Positions 35,620 through 45,058 of a stretch of DNA of 64,000 nucleotides are shown here, in pieces. Source of the stretch: Halopseudomonas maritima (GTDB taxonomy: Bacteria; Pseudomonadota; Gammaproteobacteria; Pseudomonadales; Pseudomonadaceae). Positions within the stretch are counted from its first letter, which is position 1, and each line of letters starts with the position of its first letter. The stretch lies in contig NZ_CP079801.1 of the NCBI RefSeq assembly GCF_021545785.1, forward strand, positions 806,001 through 870,000. The letters are read 5' to 3'. A program made the translations under genes and the position numbers. The notes beneath the pieces are model-generated. The model was given only the letters and a program-made list of their open reading frames with translations. It was not told the origin of the DNA and ran no database searches.

Positions 35620-36243
35620 CTACAGCCGAAATCCGCTGTGCGCATGGCAGTACATGCGTTGCCGGGCAGAAGCAAGACGGGTCCCATTACCGCAACGTTC
35701 AGCCAGCCAGGCCCTGGCGCCTTTGCGGCACGTGCGGTAGTCAATGGAGCCACGCCGGTAATTGCGGCAGAAACTGCCGGTATCGATCACGCCGTTGTGA
35801 TACTCATAGCGCGTTTTCCAGCGGCTACGCTGACGCCGCGCATCGCGCCAGTCAAAGGTGGCTGTAGCACTGCCACTGGGCCCGCCATCAGCTCGGCGCT
35901 CGGTACCGGCCTGGCCCGCACGCGATGAAATATGCCGCGACTCCAGAATGTTGTCCGGCTGACGCGCAACGTAGTTTTGGTCATTGAACTCTGTTTGCCT
36001 TTGCTCGGCAGCAGGCGGGCGCGTCGCCAATGCGCTCTCGGCGGCAGACTCACGCAGTTTGGCCTCCACAATCGCGTCATAATCCGGCCTGACATCAACC
36101 AACTCCGGCGCGGCCGGCTGCGGCACAGCGGTTGCCGGCGCCGCGTCGGCGACATCCTCGGCAGGAGCCTGATAACGCTCCCATGCCCACCATCCCGTTG
36201 CACAACCCAGCAACAGCAAAAGCCCTATCCGTACGCTATCCAT
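35620..36243 (-). CDS. Membrane-anchored periplasmic protein with Cys-rich C-terminus, unknown
   Basis: 207 residues from the ATG at 36243 (GGAGGG upstream). One N-terminal helix (about 5-20) is followed by a Pro/Ala-rich linker and a polar middle, and then a tail with four Cys (FCRNYRRGSIDYRTCRK, then Cys in AERCGNG and MYCHAHSG). I do not recognise the domain. The tail resembles that of the prophage protein at 47390-48007: Cys, then GS, CRK, and two further Cys at similar spacing. Disulfides are likely in the periplasm. Confidence 0.72.
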   Translation of the reverse strand: MDSVRIGLLLLLGCATGWWAWERYQAPAEDVADAAPATAVPQPAAPELVDVRPDYDAIVEAKLRESAAESALATRPPAAEQRQTEFNDQNYVARQPDNILESRHISSRAGQAGTERRADGGPSGSATATFDWRDARRQRSRWKTRYEYHNGVIDTGSFCRNYRRGSIDYRTCRKGARAWLAERCGNGTRLASARQRMYCHAHSGFRL

Positions 36244-36456
36244 GCTCCCTCCACCCTCAGGTTCATCCTGCAGGTAGGGTGCAAGAAAGTTCCGCACGGC
36301 AACAGCGCGGCAGGTCAGCCGCGTGAACGGGCGCAAAACGCGCAGGGAGATTGCCAAATCGAAAGGCGCTCTGCCGCCGAGCGTAGCGGCATGAGCCTGC
36401 AAAACCACCCTGATGGCCAACGCCCTGGGCCAACAGTCAGGGGCCAGCCTGAGCCG

Positions 36457-37686
36457 CTATGCGTCGGCAAACACCGGCCAACGCTCAACCACCCTGCCCG
36501 CCCGCACCGCGAGCACATCACCAAACTGCAGCAGTACCGCCTCGCTCTGCGTAGGGCGCATAAACACCAGGTCATCCACCTGCAACGTGGTATCGGCTGG
36601 CGCCAGCAAAACTTGCTGATTCGAACTGGTGCCGTACAGCCCGCTTGCGGTCAGCCCGGCAGGCGAGACGGGGTCGGCCAGCCAGTTGCCGCCGTAGATA
36701 AACAGCGCCTGCTTGCCGCGCCCGGCCAGCCACGAGATAAGCGCGGGTAGCCGCCCTGCCCCCGGCAGCGTCAATGTACCAGCCATTTTGAGTACCGGCG
36801 TGGCGATAAACAGTGCTGGCAGGTGCTCTGCCAGGCTTGGTAAATCAAAGTGCGAGGGTTTGAGCAAGCCGCTGCCGAGCGCCAGCTCATTGCTGACCTG
36901 CTCCTGATCGTGCAGTCGATAGGTTGGGCTGCCAGCGGTGTTGAGCGTCAGCGGCGGCTGCCCCTCTGCGGCCAGCGCCTGGGCCCAAAGCGCGGGCGCT
37001 TCACGCTGCACCTGCTCCACCCGGGCCTGATAGGTCGCCATGGCCTGCGCCAGCAAGCGTTCAGGCACACCAAACAGCCGTGGCAGCATCGCTACGTGGG
37101 GCTCGTAGCCCATAAACCCGGTAAACCTCAGGTGCTGCGGATGCTGCGCGATACACCGCAGCAGCGCGCTGAGCATCAAAGCGCCCGCGCGGCCTTGCGG
37201 CACGCCGCCCCGGTGCAGGCCGACATCCAGCTCGAGATTCACGTTCAGCCGCAATCCCATGCGCTGCGCCAGAGCCAAATATTGTTCAAGCCGCTCGGGT
37301 GAGTCGATCAACCATTGCAGTTGGCGCTGCGGCTCAAAGGCGCCCGTGAATGATTGATAGAACCGTTCGGCCAGCGCCACCGGCATTGGTTTGCCAAGCA
37401 GAATGTCGGCATCCGGCCAATGCTGGGCATCCAGCGTGAGAAACGGCTGATGAAAGGACATCAACCGCCGCGTACCGGCGCGACGGGCGATGTAATCAAG
37501 TAGCTCAAACGACGGCAGCGACTTTTCTACCAGCCGCACCGCCTTGCCCGCACGCGCCGCAAAGGCCACGGCTTGATCTATGTTGTGATCCAGCCGATCC
37601 AGGTCAACAATCAGACGAGGACGAACCTCGCCTTCTGCACGCAGCGCCGCCTGCAACTGGGCAAAATAGGCATCGTGGATAGTCAT
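36457..37686 (-). CDS. Type III PLP-dependent enzyme (amino-acid deaminase / DSD1-like)
   Basis: 409 residues with an N-terminal alanine-racemase-like TIM barrel (about 20-265) and a C-terminal beta domain. The PLP lysine is probably the one in RLVEKSLPSF (about 54). GLHRGG and GYEPHV agree with the D-threonine aldolase/D-serine dehydratase fold group. Substrate is uncertain. Its start overlaps the FAD oxidase stop by 4 bp, so the two are co-translated and may act on one substrate. Confidence 0.78.
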   Translation of the reverse strand: MTIHDAYFAQLQAALRAEGEVRPRLIVDLDRLDHNIDQAVAFAARAGKAVRLVEKSLPSFELLDYIARRAGTRRLMSFHQPFLTLDAQHWPDADILLGKPMPVALAERFYQSFTGAFEPQRQLQWLIDSPERLEQYLALAQRMGLRLNVNLELDVGLHRGGVPQGRAGALMLSALLRCIAQHPQHLRFTGFMGYEPHVAMLPRLFGVPERLLAQAMATYQARVEQVQREAPALWAQALAAEGQPPLTLNTAGSPTYRLHDQEQVSNELALGSGLLKPSHFDLPSLAEHLPALFIATPVLKMAGTLTLPGAGRLPALISWLAGRGKQALFIYGGNWLADPVSPAGLTASGLYGTSSNQQVLLAPADTTLQVDDLVFMRPTQSEAVLLQFGDVLAVRAGRVVERWPVFADA

Positions 37687-38975
37687 GGCAGCACCAGCAA
37701 CTGGCGCAGGTGCTCATTGAGCATGCGACCTCGCGGGTCCAGCCGCTCACGCACACGACGCGCGTCGTCCCAGCGCGGGTACAGCTCCGCCAGCCGCGCC
37801 GCGTCCAGCGAATGCAATTTACCCCAATGCGGGCGCCCGCCGTACTTCCAGAAGATCGGCTCAACCAAATCAAACAGGGGACGGTAATCAGCGCAGACAT
37901 GCTGATGAATCGAGATGGACGCGCTGTCACGCCCATAGAACGGCGACAGCCAAACCTCATCCGCCGCTACCGTCCGATACTCCAGCGGGAACAGCGTGCG
38001 CAGTGGCGAGCGCTTAACCGTCGCCATCACCTCTTCTACGCATTCAAGGCCACGCGCCAGCGGCACCTCATACTCCATCTCATTAAAGCGCGACGCCCGC
38101 GGGCTGGGGAATATCTCATGGGAGCGCCCGACCCGCCGCACCTCCGAATGCAGCGCGGTCAGCAACTGTTGCATCCAGGCATCCGCACCCGCCACCCCGT
38201 GGGCGATACGCGAGGTGATATCCAGTACCTTGTCGACCGGCAGATTAAAACGCGGCTTGGGCGTTGCCGGCTCAGTCGACTCGTTCAGCACCTTCACCAC
38301 CGCCTTGTCGGTACGAAAGAACGCCCAGAACTCCGCGTGACGATTGGCGCTCGCCAGTTGCTCAAAGCTGCTCAGCACCTCAGGCAACGGCAGCAGATAC
38401 TCGTGCTCGGCCAACTGATAACGCGCGCGGTTCTGCAGCGTAATGCGGGTAACCACACCCAGCGCACCAAGGGAGGTTGCGCCCGCCTGCAGAATGTCGG
38501 GATGGTTCTCGCTGTCAGCATCAATCACCTCGCCGCCGGGTGTCACCAGCCGCAAGCCACGTACCTGTGCAGAGAAAGATCCAAGGCCCAGCCCCGTGCC
38601 GTGGGTGGAGGTGCCGCAGGCGCCCGCCAGCGACTGAGCATCGATATCGCCCTGATTGATAAGCCCCTGCCCCAGCGGCCAAAGCAGCGGCCCCAACGCG
38701 TGTAGCGGCGTACCCGCCAGCGCCGTTGCGGTCAGCCGCCCGGCATCGTGGGACACCAGCCCGCTTAACTGGTCAAGGGAAATAAGGTTCTCGGGGGTTT
38801 TACACAAGGCACTGAACGAATGCCCCGCGCCGGTAACGCGCACCTCGCCGGTCGAGCGCTGCAGCAACGCAGCCAATTCGTCCTCACTGGCCGGCTGCCA
38901 CCAATGCGCAGGCGTTGCCTGCTGAGCGCCAGACCAGTTACGCCACACCCCCTGCGCTGCCACCGCCTCTGCCAT
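37683..38975 (-). CDS. VAO-type FAD-linked oxidase (arabinono-1,4-lactone oxidase-like)
   Basis: 430 residues from the ATG at 38975, which has a near-perfect AGGAGG Shine-Dalgarno; an ATG at 39134 adds 53 low-complexity residues. The FAD-binding fold has VTGAGHSFSAL (about 51-61) and GTSTHGTGLG (about 118). The C-terminal ALO domain ends with FWKYGGRPHWGKLH. It oxidises a sugar lactone or polyol. It is transcribed ahead of the PLP enzyme. Confidence 0.85.
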   Translation of the reverse strand: MAEAVAAQGVWRNWSGAQQATPAHWWQPASEDELAALLQRSTGEVRVTGAGHSFSALCKTPENLISLDQLSGLVSHDAGRLTATALAGTPLHALGPLLWPLGQGLINQGDIDAQSLAGACGTSTHGTGLGLGSFSAQVRGLRLVTPGGEVIDADSENHPDILQAGATSLGALGVVTRITLQNRARYQLAEHEYLLPLPEVLSSFEQLASANRHAEFWAFFRTDKAVVKVLNESTEPATPKPRFNLPVDKVLDITSRIAHGVAGADAWMQQLLTALHSEVRRVGRSHEIFPSPRASRFNEMEYEVPLARGLECVEEVMATVKRSPLRTLFPLEYRTVAADEVWLSPFYGRDSASISIHQHVCADYRPLFDLVEPIFWKYGGRPHWGKLHSLDAARLAELYPRWDDARRVRERLDPRGRMLNEHLRQLLVLP

Positions 38976-39282
38976 ACCGCCTCCTTGTCGTTGAACCCGG
39001 CATTCCGCCGGGCGCACGGTACACTGCCGTGCCAGCACGATCATTACGCGAGATGGCGGCGGGAACAAGCGCATACCGCCGCCGGGGCAGTTTAAGCACC
39101 GCGCAGCCAACGATAGCGGTACGCCAAAGCGCACGGCAGCGCACCTTGACGTCCGGCGGCGCCGTCCCCCGGCTCAGCCGCCAACAGCACAACATTCGCC
39201 CAGCGACAGAGCCCGTGCCATGCTGGTTAACACTATGCAGGGCGCTGGCATCCGGAGCCGGTCTGGCAGGACGGAACCAGGC
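38976..39282. other. Non-coding gap between the oxidase and the hydrolase gene
   Basis: Three hundred GC-rich bases upstream of the FAD oxidase. They hold only short open stretches without ribosome sites and no clear terminator or promoter that I can defend. Confidence 0.5.
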
Positions 39283-40107
39283 TTATGGCACATAGGGCTC
39301 GGCCACAGGGCAGGAGTCAGACCCGCTCAGTTCGGACAGGAAGCGACGCAACAAAAAGTTCAGTTGCTCTGGCTGATCAAGCGGTGTGGCATGTCCGGAG
39401 TCATATATCACTTCCAATCGACCGTTGAGCAGCTGCTCCGTGTACTGCTGCTTCAAGGCGATTGGGGTGTAGTCCCGGTCACCGGTTACAACCAGTACCG
39501 GCAGGTCAACCTGATTGACCGCCGGCACCGAAGACCAGCCCGCAATCGCACCAATAGCGTGCAAGTAAGAACGCCGATCGTTGTCGCCAAAAGCCTGTAC
39601 AAGGCGACTTCTTAGCGGCGCCTGCTGCGGTTTGGGGAACAGGTTTCGCGCCAACAGCCGGCTCAGATTGCGCATACCCAGCACGCGCAACATCGCAAGT
39701 CGCATCATCAACTTGGCGCGCACGTGCCAGCTATCAATCGGAAAACTCGGCGCGGAGTTGATCACCGCCAGCCCGTTTATCAGTTGCGGATAGCGCGACA
39801 GCAAGTCAAACCCTACCATGCCCCCCATGGATATCCCGATTACAGTACAGCCCTGGATATCCATGACGCTGATAAATTCAGCGACGTCATCCGCCAACTC
39901 GCCCAAACGCAAGGGCCGCGTCAAACGGGCACTTTCACCATGACCACGCAAATCCAAAGCCCAGACGCTGGCAACACGAGACAGATCGTTGATCTGCATC
40001 TCCCAGTCCCGTGATGACGAGCCCAGGCCATGCACCAGTAAAACCGGCTTTCCCTGGCCGCGATGAGTATAAGCAACTTGCCCGTTCCTCAGCTTGATGT
40101 ACTTCAT
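39283..40107 (-). CDS. Alpha/beta hydrolase
   Basis: 274 residues from the ATG at 40107 (GGAG seven bases upstream); an ATG at 40137 adds ten. The oxyanion motif VHGLGSSSRDW (about 26) and nucleophile elbow GISMGGMVG (about 88-96) are present, with catalytic Asp in VTGDRDYTP and His in DSGHATPLDQPE. This is an esterase/C-C hydrolase-like enzyme of unknown substrate. It is divergent from the TetR gene, which may repress it. Confidence 0.88.
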   Translation of the reverse strand: MKYIKLRNGQVAYTHRGQGKPVLLVHGLGSSSRDWEMQINDLSRVASVWALDLRGHGESARLTRPLRLGELADDVAEFISVMDIQGCTVIGISMGGMVGFDLLSRYPQLINGLAVINSAPSFPIDSWHVRAKLMMRLAMLRVLGMRNLSRLLARNLFPKPQQAPLRSRLVQAFGDNDRRSYLHAIGAIAGWSSVPAVNQVDLPVLVVTGDRDYTPIALKQQYTEQLLNGRLEVIYDSGHATPLDQPEQLNFLLRRFLSELSGSDSCPVAEPYVP

Positions 40108-40224
40108 TGCATTACTCCGATTATCAGGTTCGTTCATGCAGACCCGTCTATCTCTCAGCTTGCCCCGTTGTTTGCCTTGCCGCCCGTGAGCCCTATAGAA
40201 TCGCTACTTGCAAAGGAAAATTTA

Positions 40225-40839
40225 ATGCGCACAATTCCCAATCCCACGCAGGCAAGAAGCCGCCAAGCGCTTGAGCGCTACATCAAGGTAACTATCGACC
40301 TGCTTGCCCAAAACCGCTTTGAAGACACCAGCATTGCGCAGATCGCGCGGCTGGCAAATTCGTCGGTCGGCACCTTCTATCGCCTGCTCGCAGACAAGGA
40401 CGTTTTGCTGTGCGCAGTGCATGAGCGCTTTGTAGATGACAGCCACCAGGTCATATCGGATCTGGTTGAGTCACTCGGCAGCAGCGAGCATCCATTCCAG
40501 GAGCAGTTGAAGCAGTTCGTGCGAGGCATCATCGGCCTTTACGACGGCAACGAAGGCCTGCTTCGGGCCCTCATTCGCCGCAGTTCGGTTGATGAGCGCT
40601 TCCGTGAGCGCATACACCAACTCAACTTTTTCGTGGGCCACTCCCTCCGCAGCCTGGTGCTCAAACAACGCGATCAGCTGAGCCATCCCGCCCCCGAAAA
40701 CGCAGCAGACCTGGCCGGCCACGTATTGCTGGCCAGCATGAACTACTACAGTTTGGTGGGAACGCTCGGAGACACTCCCCGGGATCATCTCCCAGAGGAG
40801 CTCTCACTACTGATCTGCAACTATCTCCAGCTTCGCTAG
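40225..40839 (+). CDS. TetR-family transcriptional regulator
   Basis: 204 residues from the ATG at 40225 with AAAGGAAAA upstream; a longer ORF start at 40063 runs through the divergent hydrolase gene. The helix-turn-helix is at about 32-60 (DTSIAQIARLANSSVGTFYRLLADKDVLL). The C-terminal ligand domain is not assigned. Its 3' end overlaps the DUF1329 stop by 4 bp on the other strand. Confidence 0.9.
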   Translation: MRTIPNPTQARSRQALERYIKVTIDLLAQNRFEDTSIAQIARLANSSVGTFYRLLADKDVLLCAVHERFVDDSHQVISDLVESLGSSEHPFQEQLKQFVRGIIGLYDGNEGLLRALIRRSSVDERFRERIHQLNFFVGHSLRSLVLKQRDQLSHPAPENAADLAGHVLLASMNYYSLVGTLGDTPRDHLPEELSLLICNYLQLR

Positions 40840-42197
40840 CGGCGGCTGTCCCGCCGTAGCTGGGCAGGCGTAAAGTCGCTCGGCTGCAGGCTGGCGCCGA
40901 ACTGCTCGCGCGGCTCCTCGTTGGACAACAGGCCGATAACATAGCGTCCGTTCAGCAGGTCATAGACCGCATCACCCTTGGTCCATACCAACGGCTGGTC
41001 ATACAGATTGATGGTGTATGACTCACCAAGACGCCAGAGCTGGTCACGATTGTCATAGTGATCAACCACCACTAGGTGGTAGCTATCTTCGTCAAAGTAC
41101 ATGTCACGCTGTTTGTACAGGTGACGCTGACCATCCTTCAGCGTTGCACGCACGTGCCACACTCGGTGCAACTCATAACGGGCCAGATCCGGGTTGATGT
41201 GACCAGGCTGAACAATATCTTCGTAGCGGTTGCCCTTATCCGCCAGACGGTAGCTGTTATAGGGGATCAGCATTTCCTTCTTGCCCATCAGCTCCCAGTC
41301 GTAACGGTCAGGCGCGCCCGAGAACATATCGAAGTTATCCGTTGTGCGCATTCCGTCAGAGGCCGTGCCGGGCGAATCGTAGGCGACATTAGGTGCCCGC
41401 CGTACGCGGCGCTGACCGGCTGCATAGATCCAGGACATACGCGGCTCAGATACCTGGTTCACCGTTTCGTGAACCAGCAGCTCCATTCCCGCCAGACGCG
41501 TCGGGGCTACCACCGACTGGCGGAAGTAGAACAGGATGTTGCCGTTGTCGGCCGTTGAGTCCCCTGCCCGCTGATTGAACAGGAAGAAGTCCTCAATCCG
41601 GGTCATGAAGTAGTTCCCGTCCGGCTGCGGCGTGGCCTGAGCGTAATAGCGCTTGACGCTTTCCCCGCGGTAACGCGTCAAATGGTTCCAGAGCACTTCA
41701 TGCGCCGACCGAGGCAACGGGAAAGGCGTAGCCACCTTCATGTTGGCAACACCGTTGCCATTGTCTGTCAACTCCGCAGAGGTTGCGTTGGCTCTAACAG
41801 CCTCATAGACCTCCTGAGGATAGGAGGCCGAACGCTGACTGGGGTACACCTGCATCTTCCAGGTCGCACTGTAGCGCCGCAACATCGCCTGCTGACCCGG
41901 ACTCAAACGATCGGCAAAGCCGTCCATATTGGCTGCGGTCACGCTATACAGAACCTGATCGTCAGCAAAGGGATCGATATAGCCCCGACCATCTACATAG
42001 GCACCTGGCTTGGCCTCCAGACCACCGTCCCAAGCGGGAATGGAGCCGTCCGCATTACCGGCCCGCTCGGCGCCCATTGGCGTCAAGTCAGCATCCAGCC
42101 GAGCTGCCGCGTCACTATCAACGCGCGCCTGCGCGATGGCAGATGCGAGCGCCAGCGACCCAACGAAGGCAAGTTTGAATACACTCTTTTTTTGCAT
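40836..42197 (-). CDS. DUF1329 outer-membrane-associated protein
   Basis: 453 residues. A signal peptide ends AIAQA (about 25), and the mature region is the DUF1329 beta-rich domain, related to LolB/outer-membrane lipoprotein-sorting folds. In Pseudomonas these genes travel with DUF1302 and often with hydrophobic-compound catabolism. It lies 14 bp after DUF1302, so both belong to one operon. The function is not established. Confidence 0.9.
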   Translation of the reverse strand: MQKKSVFKLAFVGSLALASAIAQARVDSDAAARLDADLTPMGAERAGNADGSIPAWDGGLEAKPGAYVDGRGYIDPFADDQVLYSVTAANMDGFADRLSPGQQAMLRRYSATWKMQVYPSQRSASYPQEVYEAVRANATSAELTDNGNGVANMKVATPFPLPRSAHEVLWNHLTRYRGESVKRYYAQATPQPDGNYFMTRIEDFFLFNQRAGDSTADNGNILFYFRQSVVAPTRLAGMELLVHETVNQVSEPRMSWIYAAGQRRVRRAPNVAYDSPGTASDGMRTTDNFDMFSGAPDRYDWELMGKKEMLIPYNSYRLADKGNRYEDIVQPGHINPDLARYELHRVWHVRATLKDGQRHLYKQRDMYFDEDSYHLVVVDHYDNRDQLWRLGESYTINLYDQPLVWTKGDAVYDLLNGRYVIGLLSNEEPREQFGASLQPSDFTPAQLRRDSRR

Positions 42198-42211
42198 GGT
42201 TTTGAACTCCG

Positions 42212-43954
42212 TTAGAAGCTGTACTTGACGCTAAGGCTCAGGTAATCGCGATCGGTCCGCTTGTTTGAGAGACCACCTCCTGCATAGGAGACATAGCGGG
42301 CGCCAAAGGTCAGCGACTCCTGGTAAACGGCATCTACGCCAACGGCATAGCTGCGCGCGTCTTCGATCAGCCCGTTGGTGAGCTGCGGAGCGATACCATT
42401 CATACCGCGCTGGTAACTGACACTGGGAATCAGGTTCACCAGATTCATGACGTTGCTGTACGTCAAAGACAGAGTGCCCTGCGCCCCCCAGGCGCTGGAG
42501 GTCGCGCTGTAATAGTCAATATCCGACTCAAGCCCTTGCACACGGCTACCGACCAGCTCGACCATTAGCGTCCCCGTGTTGGAGCCCAGAAAGCCGTTGA
42601 AGCTCTGAATCCCGACCAGCGCTCCCTGCCACATGGCTTTCTCGTCATAGCCATCCAGGCGTGTGCCAACGGGCACACCGGTGAGGTTGCCCAGCAATGC
42701 TGTTGGCAGATACTCACCCAACCCCAGAGCAATGGCCGCGTTTGGTCGATAGCTCAGCTCGCCCGCCAGCGAAATACCGTTAAGCCAGCTGTCGCCACCA
42801 AAGCTGGTATTGAAGCTGAGGCCATACAGATGTCTTTTCTCCAGATACTCGGCGTAATAACGCGAGGTATTGGCGACTGGCAGGACGCCCACACCAGGGA
42901 TGTTGACCGGCTGCCCGACCGTCAGCCCAAGCATTGGCACGTTCATGTTGTACCGCAGGTAGTAAAAACCCAGCTCGCTGTAGTTGAAGTCAGGCATCAG
43001 CAAACGTGCGGCAATACCGTATTGCGCTGCCCCATCGGCATCCACATCACCCGCCCGAGGAATAAAGGTGGTCGGCAGATAGCCCTTGAGCGCAGCAAAT
43101 GCCGGAATGGCCGGCAGACTGTCAGCGTAAGCTTGCGCCTGTTCAGGACTGTCAAAGGCCAGACCACCAGTCAACGGCTCCTGGGTGGGAGGCACCATCA
43201 AATAGTTGCAGCCCCCACCGATGACATCGAGGGTCGAGAAATAGCTGCCGCAGGGGTCAATGCGCGTCTTCTCCCAGGCGCTGCCTGGCTGCCAATACCC
43301 TTCTACAGAAAGACCATCACTCAACTCGAGGGACACATACCCCATCAACGTCGGCATGTAGGCTTCCTTGAGTTCAGAACCCGGCGCACGCAACGCGTTG
43401 ATATCTACCGGGTTGGTCGCGCCGATACCATTCTGAGCAAACAAACCCTCGCCCCAGTTGACCACCTGGCGACCCGCACGAACGTTAAGCGCACGATCTG
43501 CAACATCCCAGCTGGCGAATACAAACGCATCCAGCAGATCCACATTGGAACCGGCATCATCCAGCCCCTTGCTCGGAATCTCGCGATGACGACGCTCATC
43601 ATCCTTCAACTCGAAGTCATAGAATCCGCGGGCACGAGCAAACACCCCGAAGCGCTCGCGATAGCTCAAATCCAGCTCTGAAACCACCTTGGCGACTTCT
43701 GAAAACAGCTCACCTCGCTCGAAATTGAGGTTACCGTCATCGGAGTTGATCAGCCCAGAATTGTCTCCCCGACCGCCATTGGCACGGGCAATCAAGCGAC
43801 TATCCTGATCTTCCATTCGATAATTGACGCCGTAGGATAACGTCGTATCCAGCGCCACCGACCAGTCGCCCGAACGCGTCTGGTATGCCATCGTCTGACT
43901 GGCCGCAAGCAGCGCTGCGCAGCCGACCGCCCAAACTATTCCCTGTGTTGCCAC
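42212..43954 (-). CDS. DUF1302 outer-membrane protein
   Basis: 580 residues from a GTG at 43954 preceded by GGAGGT; the longest ORF begins with an ATG at 44035 in the promoter region. A signal peptide ends QTMAYQ (about 22-25), followed by many amphipathic beta strands and an aromatic C-terminus (VKYSF), typical of a barrel. DUF1302 proteins pair with DUF1329 and are thought to move hydrophobic substrates. First gene of the pair. Confidence 0.88.
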   Translation of the reverse strand: MATQGIVWAVGCAALLAASQTMAYQTRSGDWSVALDTTLSYGVNYRMEDQDSRLIARANGGRGDNSGLINSDDGNLNFERGELFSEVAKVVSELDLSYRERFGVFARARGFYDFELKDDERRHREIPSKGLDDAGSNVDLLDAFVFASWDVADRALNVRAGRQVVNWGEGLFAQNGIGATNPVDINALRAPGSELKEAYMPTLMGYVSLELSDGLSVEGYWQPGSAWEKTRIDPCGSYFSTLDVIGGGCNYLMVPPTQEPLTGGLAFDSPEQAQAYADSLPAIPAFAALKGYLPTTFIPRAGDVDADGAAQYGIAARLLMPDFNYSELGFYYLRYNMNVPMLGLTVGQPVNIPGVGVLPVANTSRYYAEYLEKRHLYGLSFNTSFGGDSWLNGISLAGELSYRPNAAIALGLGEYLPTALLGNLTGVPVGTRLDGYDEKAMWQGALVGIQSFNGFLGSNTGTLMVELVGSRVQGLESDIDYYSATSSAWGAQGTLSLTYSNVMNLVNLIPSVSYQRGMNGIAPQLTNGLIEDARSYAVGVDAVYQESLTFGARYVSYAGGGLSNKRTDRDYLSLSVKYSF

Positions 43955-43983
43955 GAGGACCTCCAATAGTTTTGTTATTATAC

Positions 43984-44003
43984 GGAACCGGAACACCGGT
44001 TCC
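43984..44003. promoter_or_regulatory. Palindromic operator upstream of DUF1302
   Basis: GGAACCGG, AACA and CCGGTTCC form a perfect 8-bp inverted repeat 30 bp upstream of the DUF1302 start; a TTCCGAT copy continues to 44006. Its position fits a regulator site over the promoter. The regulator is not identified. Confidence 0.6.
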
Positions 44004-44110
44004 GATATAGTAGAACCCCCCACCTCGGTGCACAAGCAGTAAATGCAACTATTTGCCCCGCCCCCTCTGCAATGCGGCCTAGCGGGCAGTCAGCACCTGA
44101 ATGGCAAAAA

Positions 44111-44139
44111 TCCGATTTGACGGAATCGGAGTTCCGATT
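44111..44139. promoter_or_regulatory. Tandem TCCGATT/AATCGGA inverted repeats upstream of the PHA depolymerase gene
   Basis: TCCGATT (44111), AATCGGA (44124) and TCCGATT (44133) make two overlapping palindromes 65-93 bp before the depolymerase ATG. They share the TCCGAT half-site with the region next to DUF1302, which suggests one regulator for both directions. Confidence 0.6.
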
Positions 44140-44203
44140 TTAATTTATAGGTGCGACTGGCACTCATGCCCCGCCAACAATGACAATAAACTGGAGACTC
44201 GCA

Positions 44204-45058
44204 ATGCAACTATCCTTCCGCACCTGGCTCAGGGTCATCATCATCCTTAGCCTCACCGCCATCGCTGGCACAGCCCCGGCTCTCGCTGCCTCACCCTGTA
44301 CCGAGCGCGCAAAATCACTGCTGTTGCCAGGCAAGATCAGCTGCAGCTACAGATCTACCTGGATACCTTCAAGCAGTATCTCCAATCGCAAGGTGATCTA
44401 TCAGTTGCCTTCAGGCACGGCCCCGACCGGCGGCTGGCCGGTAGTGCTGATATATCAGGGGTCATTTTTCCCGTTGAACAATTTCACCTACTACACAACA
44501 GACCCGTTTGGCGGTTACTACGAAGGGCGCGTAGTCAAAACCCTGCTCGAAAATGGCTACGCGGTGATTGCACCTAGCGCACCAGCAGACCTGTTCTGGC
44601 ATACCAACCTTCCAGCGCTGGCCAGCAACTACGAACTGAGCACCGACTACACCTTTCTGACCAACGTGTTTCAGGCAATCGATGACGGCGACTTCGGCCC
44701 GCTCAACGGCAACCGAAAGTACGCTACCGGCATCTCCAGCGGCGGCTACAACACCAGCCGGATGGCCGTGTCCTTCCCGGGGGAGTTCAAGGCTCTAGCA
44801 GTTCAATCCGGGTCTTACGCCACCTGCAGCGGGCCAGTGTGCTCCGTGCCGGATGAACTGCCAGCAGACCACCCGCCAACCTACTTCCTCCATGGCTTTG
44901 TTGATCTAACGGTGCCGTGGTGGAGCATGGACATGTACTACGACCGACTGCTGTACCAGAACATCCCAACCGGACGCTACACCAAAACCACAGGGGGCCA
45001 TGAGTGGTTTCCCGCGTCAGCCGCCAAAGTACTGGCCTGGTTCAACGCATACCCTTAG
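44204..45058 (+). CDS. phaZ: Secreted medium-chain-length polyhydroxyalkanoate depolymerase-like enzyme
   Basis: 284 residues from the ATG at 44204 (GGAG upstream); an ATG at 44180 is less well placed. A Sec signal ends APALA (about 29), so the enzyme is exported. The lipase-box equivalent GISSGGYN holds the serine in an Ile-Ser-Ser-Gly setting like the extracellular mcl-PHA depolymerase of P. fluorescens, whose length it also matches. The C-terminal TGGHEWFP supplies the His, and FVDLTVP the likely Asp. It would hydrolyse PHA or related polyesters outside the cell. Confidence 0.78.
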   Translation: MQLSFRTWLRVIIILSLTAIAGTAPALAASPCTERAKSLLLPGKISCSYRSTWIPSSSISNRKVIYQLPSGTAPTGGWPVVLIYQGSFFPLNNFTYYTTDPFGGYYEGRVVKTLLENGYAVIAPSAPADLFWHTNLPALASNYELSTDYTFLTNVFQAIDDGDFGPLNGNRKYATGISSGGYNTSRMAVSFPGEFKALAVQSGSYATCSGPVCSVPDELPADHPPTYFLHGFVDLTVPWWSMDMYYDRLLYQNIPTGRYTKTTGGHEWFPASAAKVLAWFNAYP

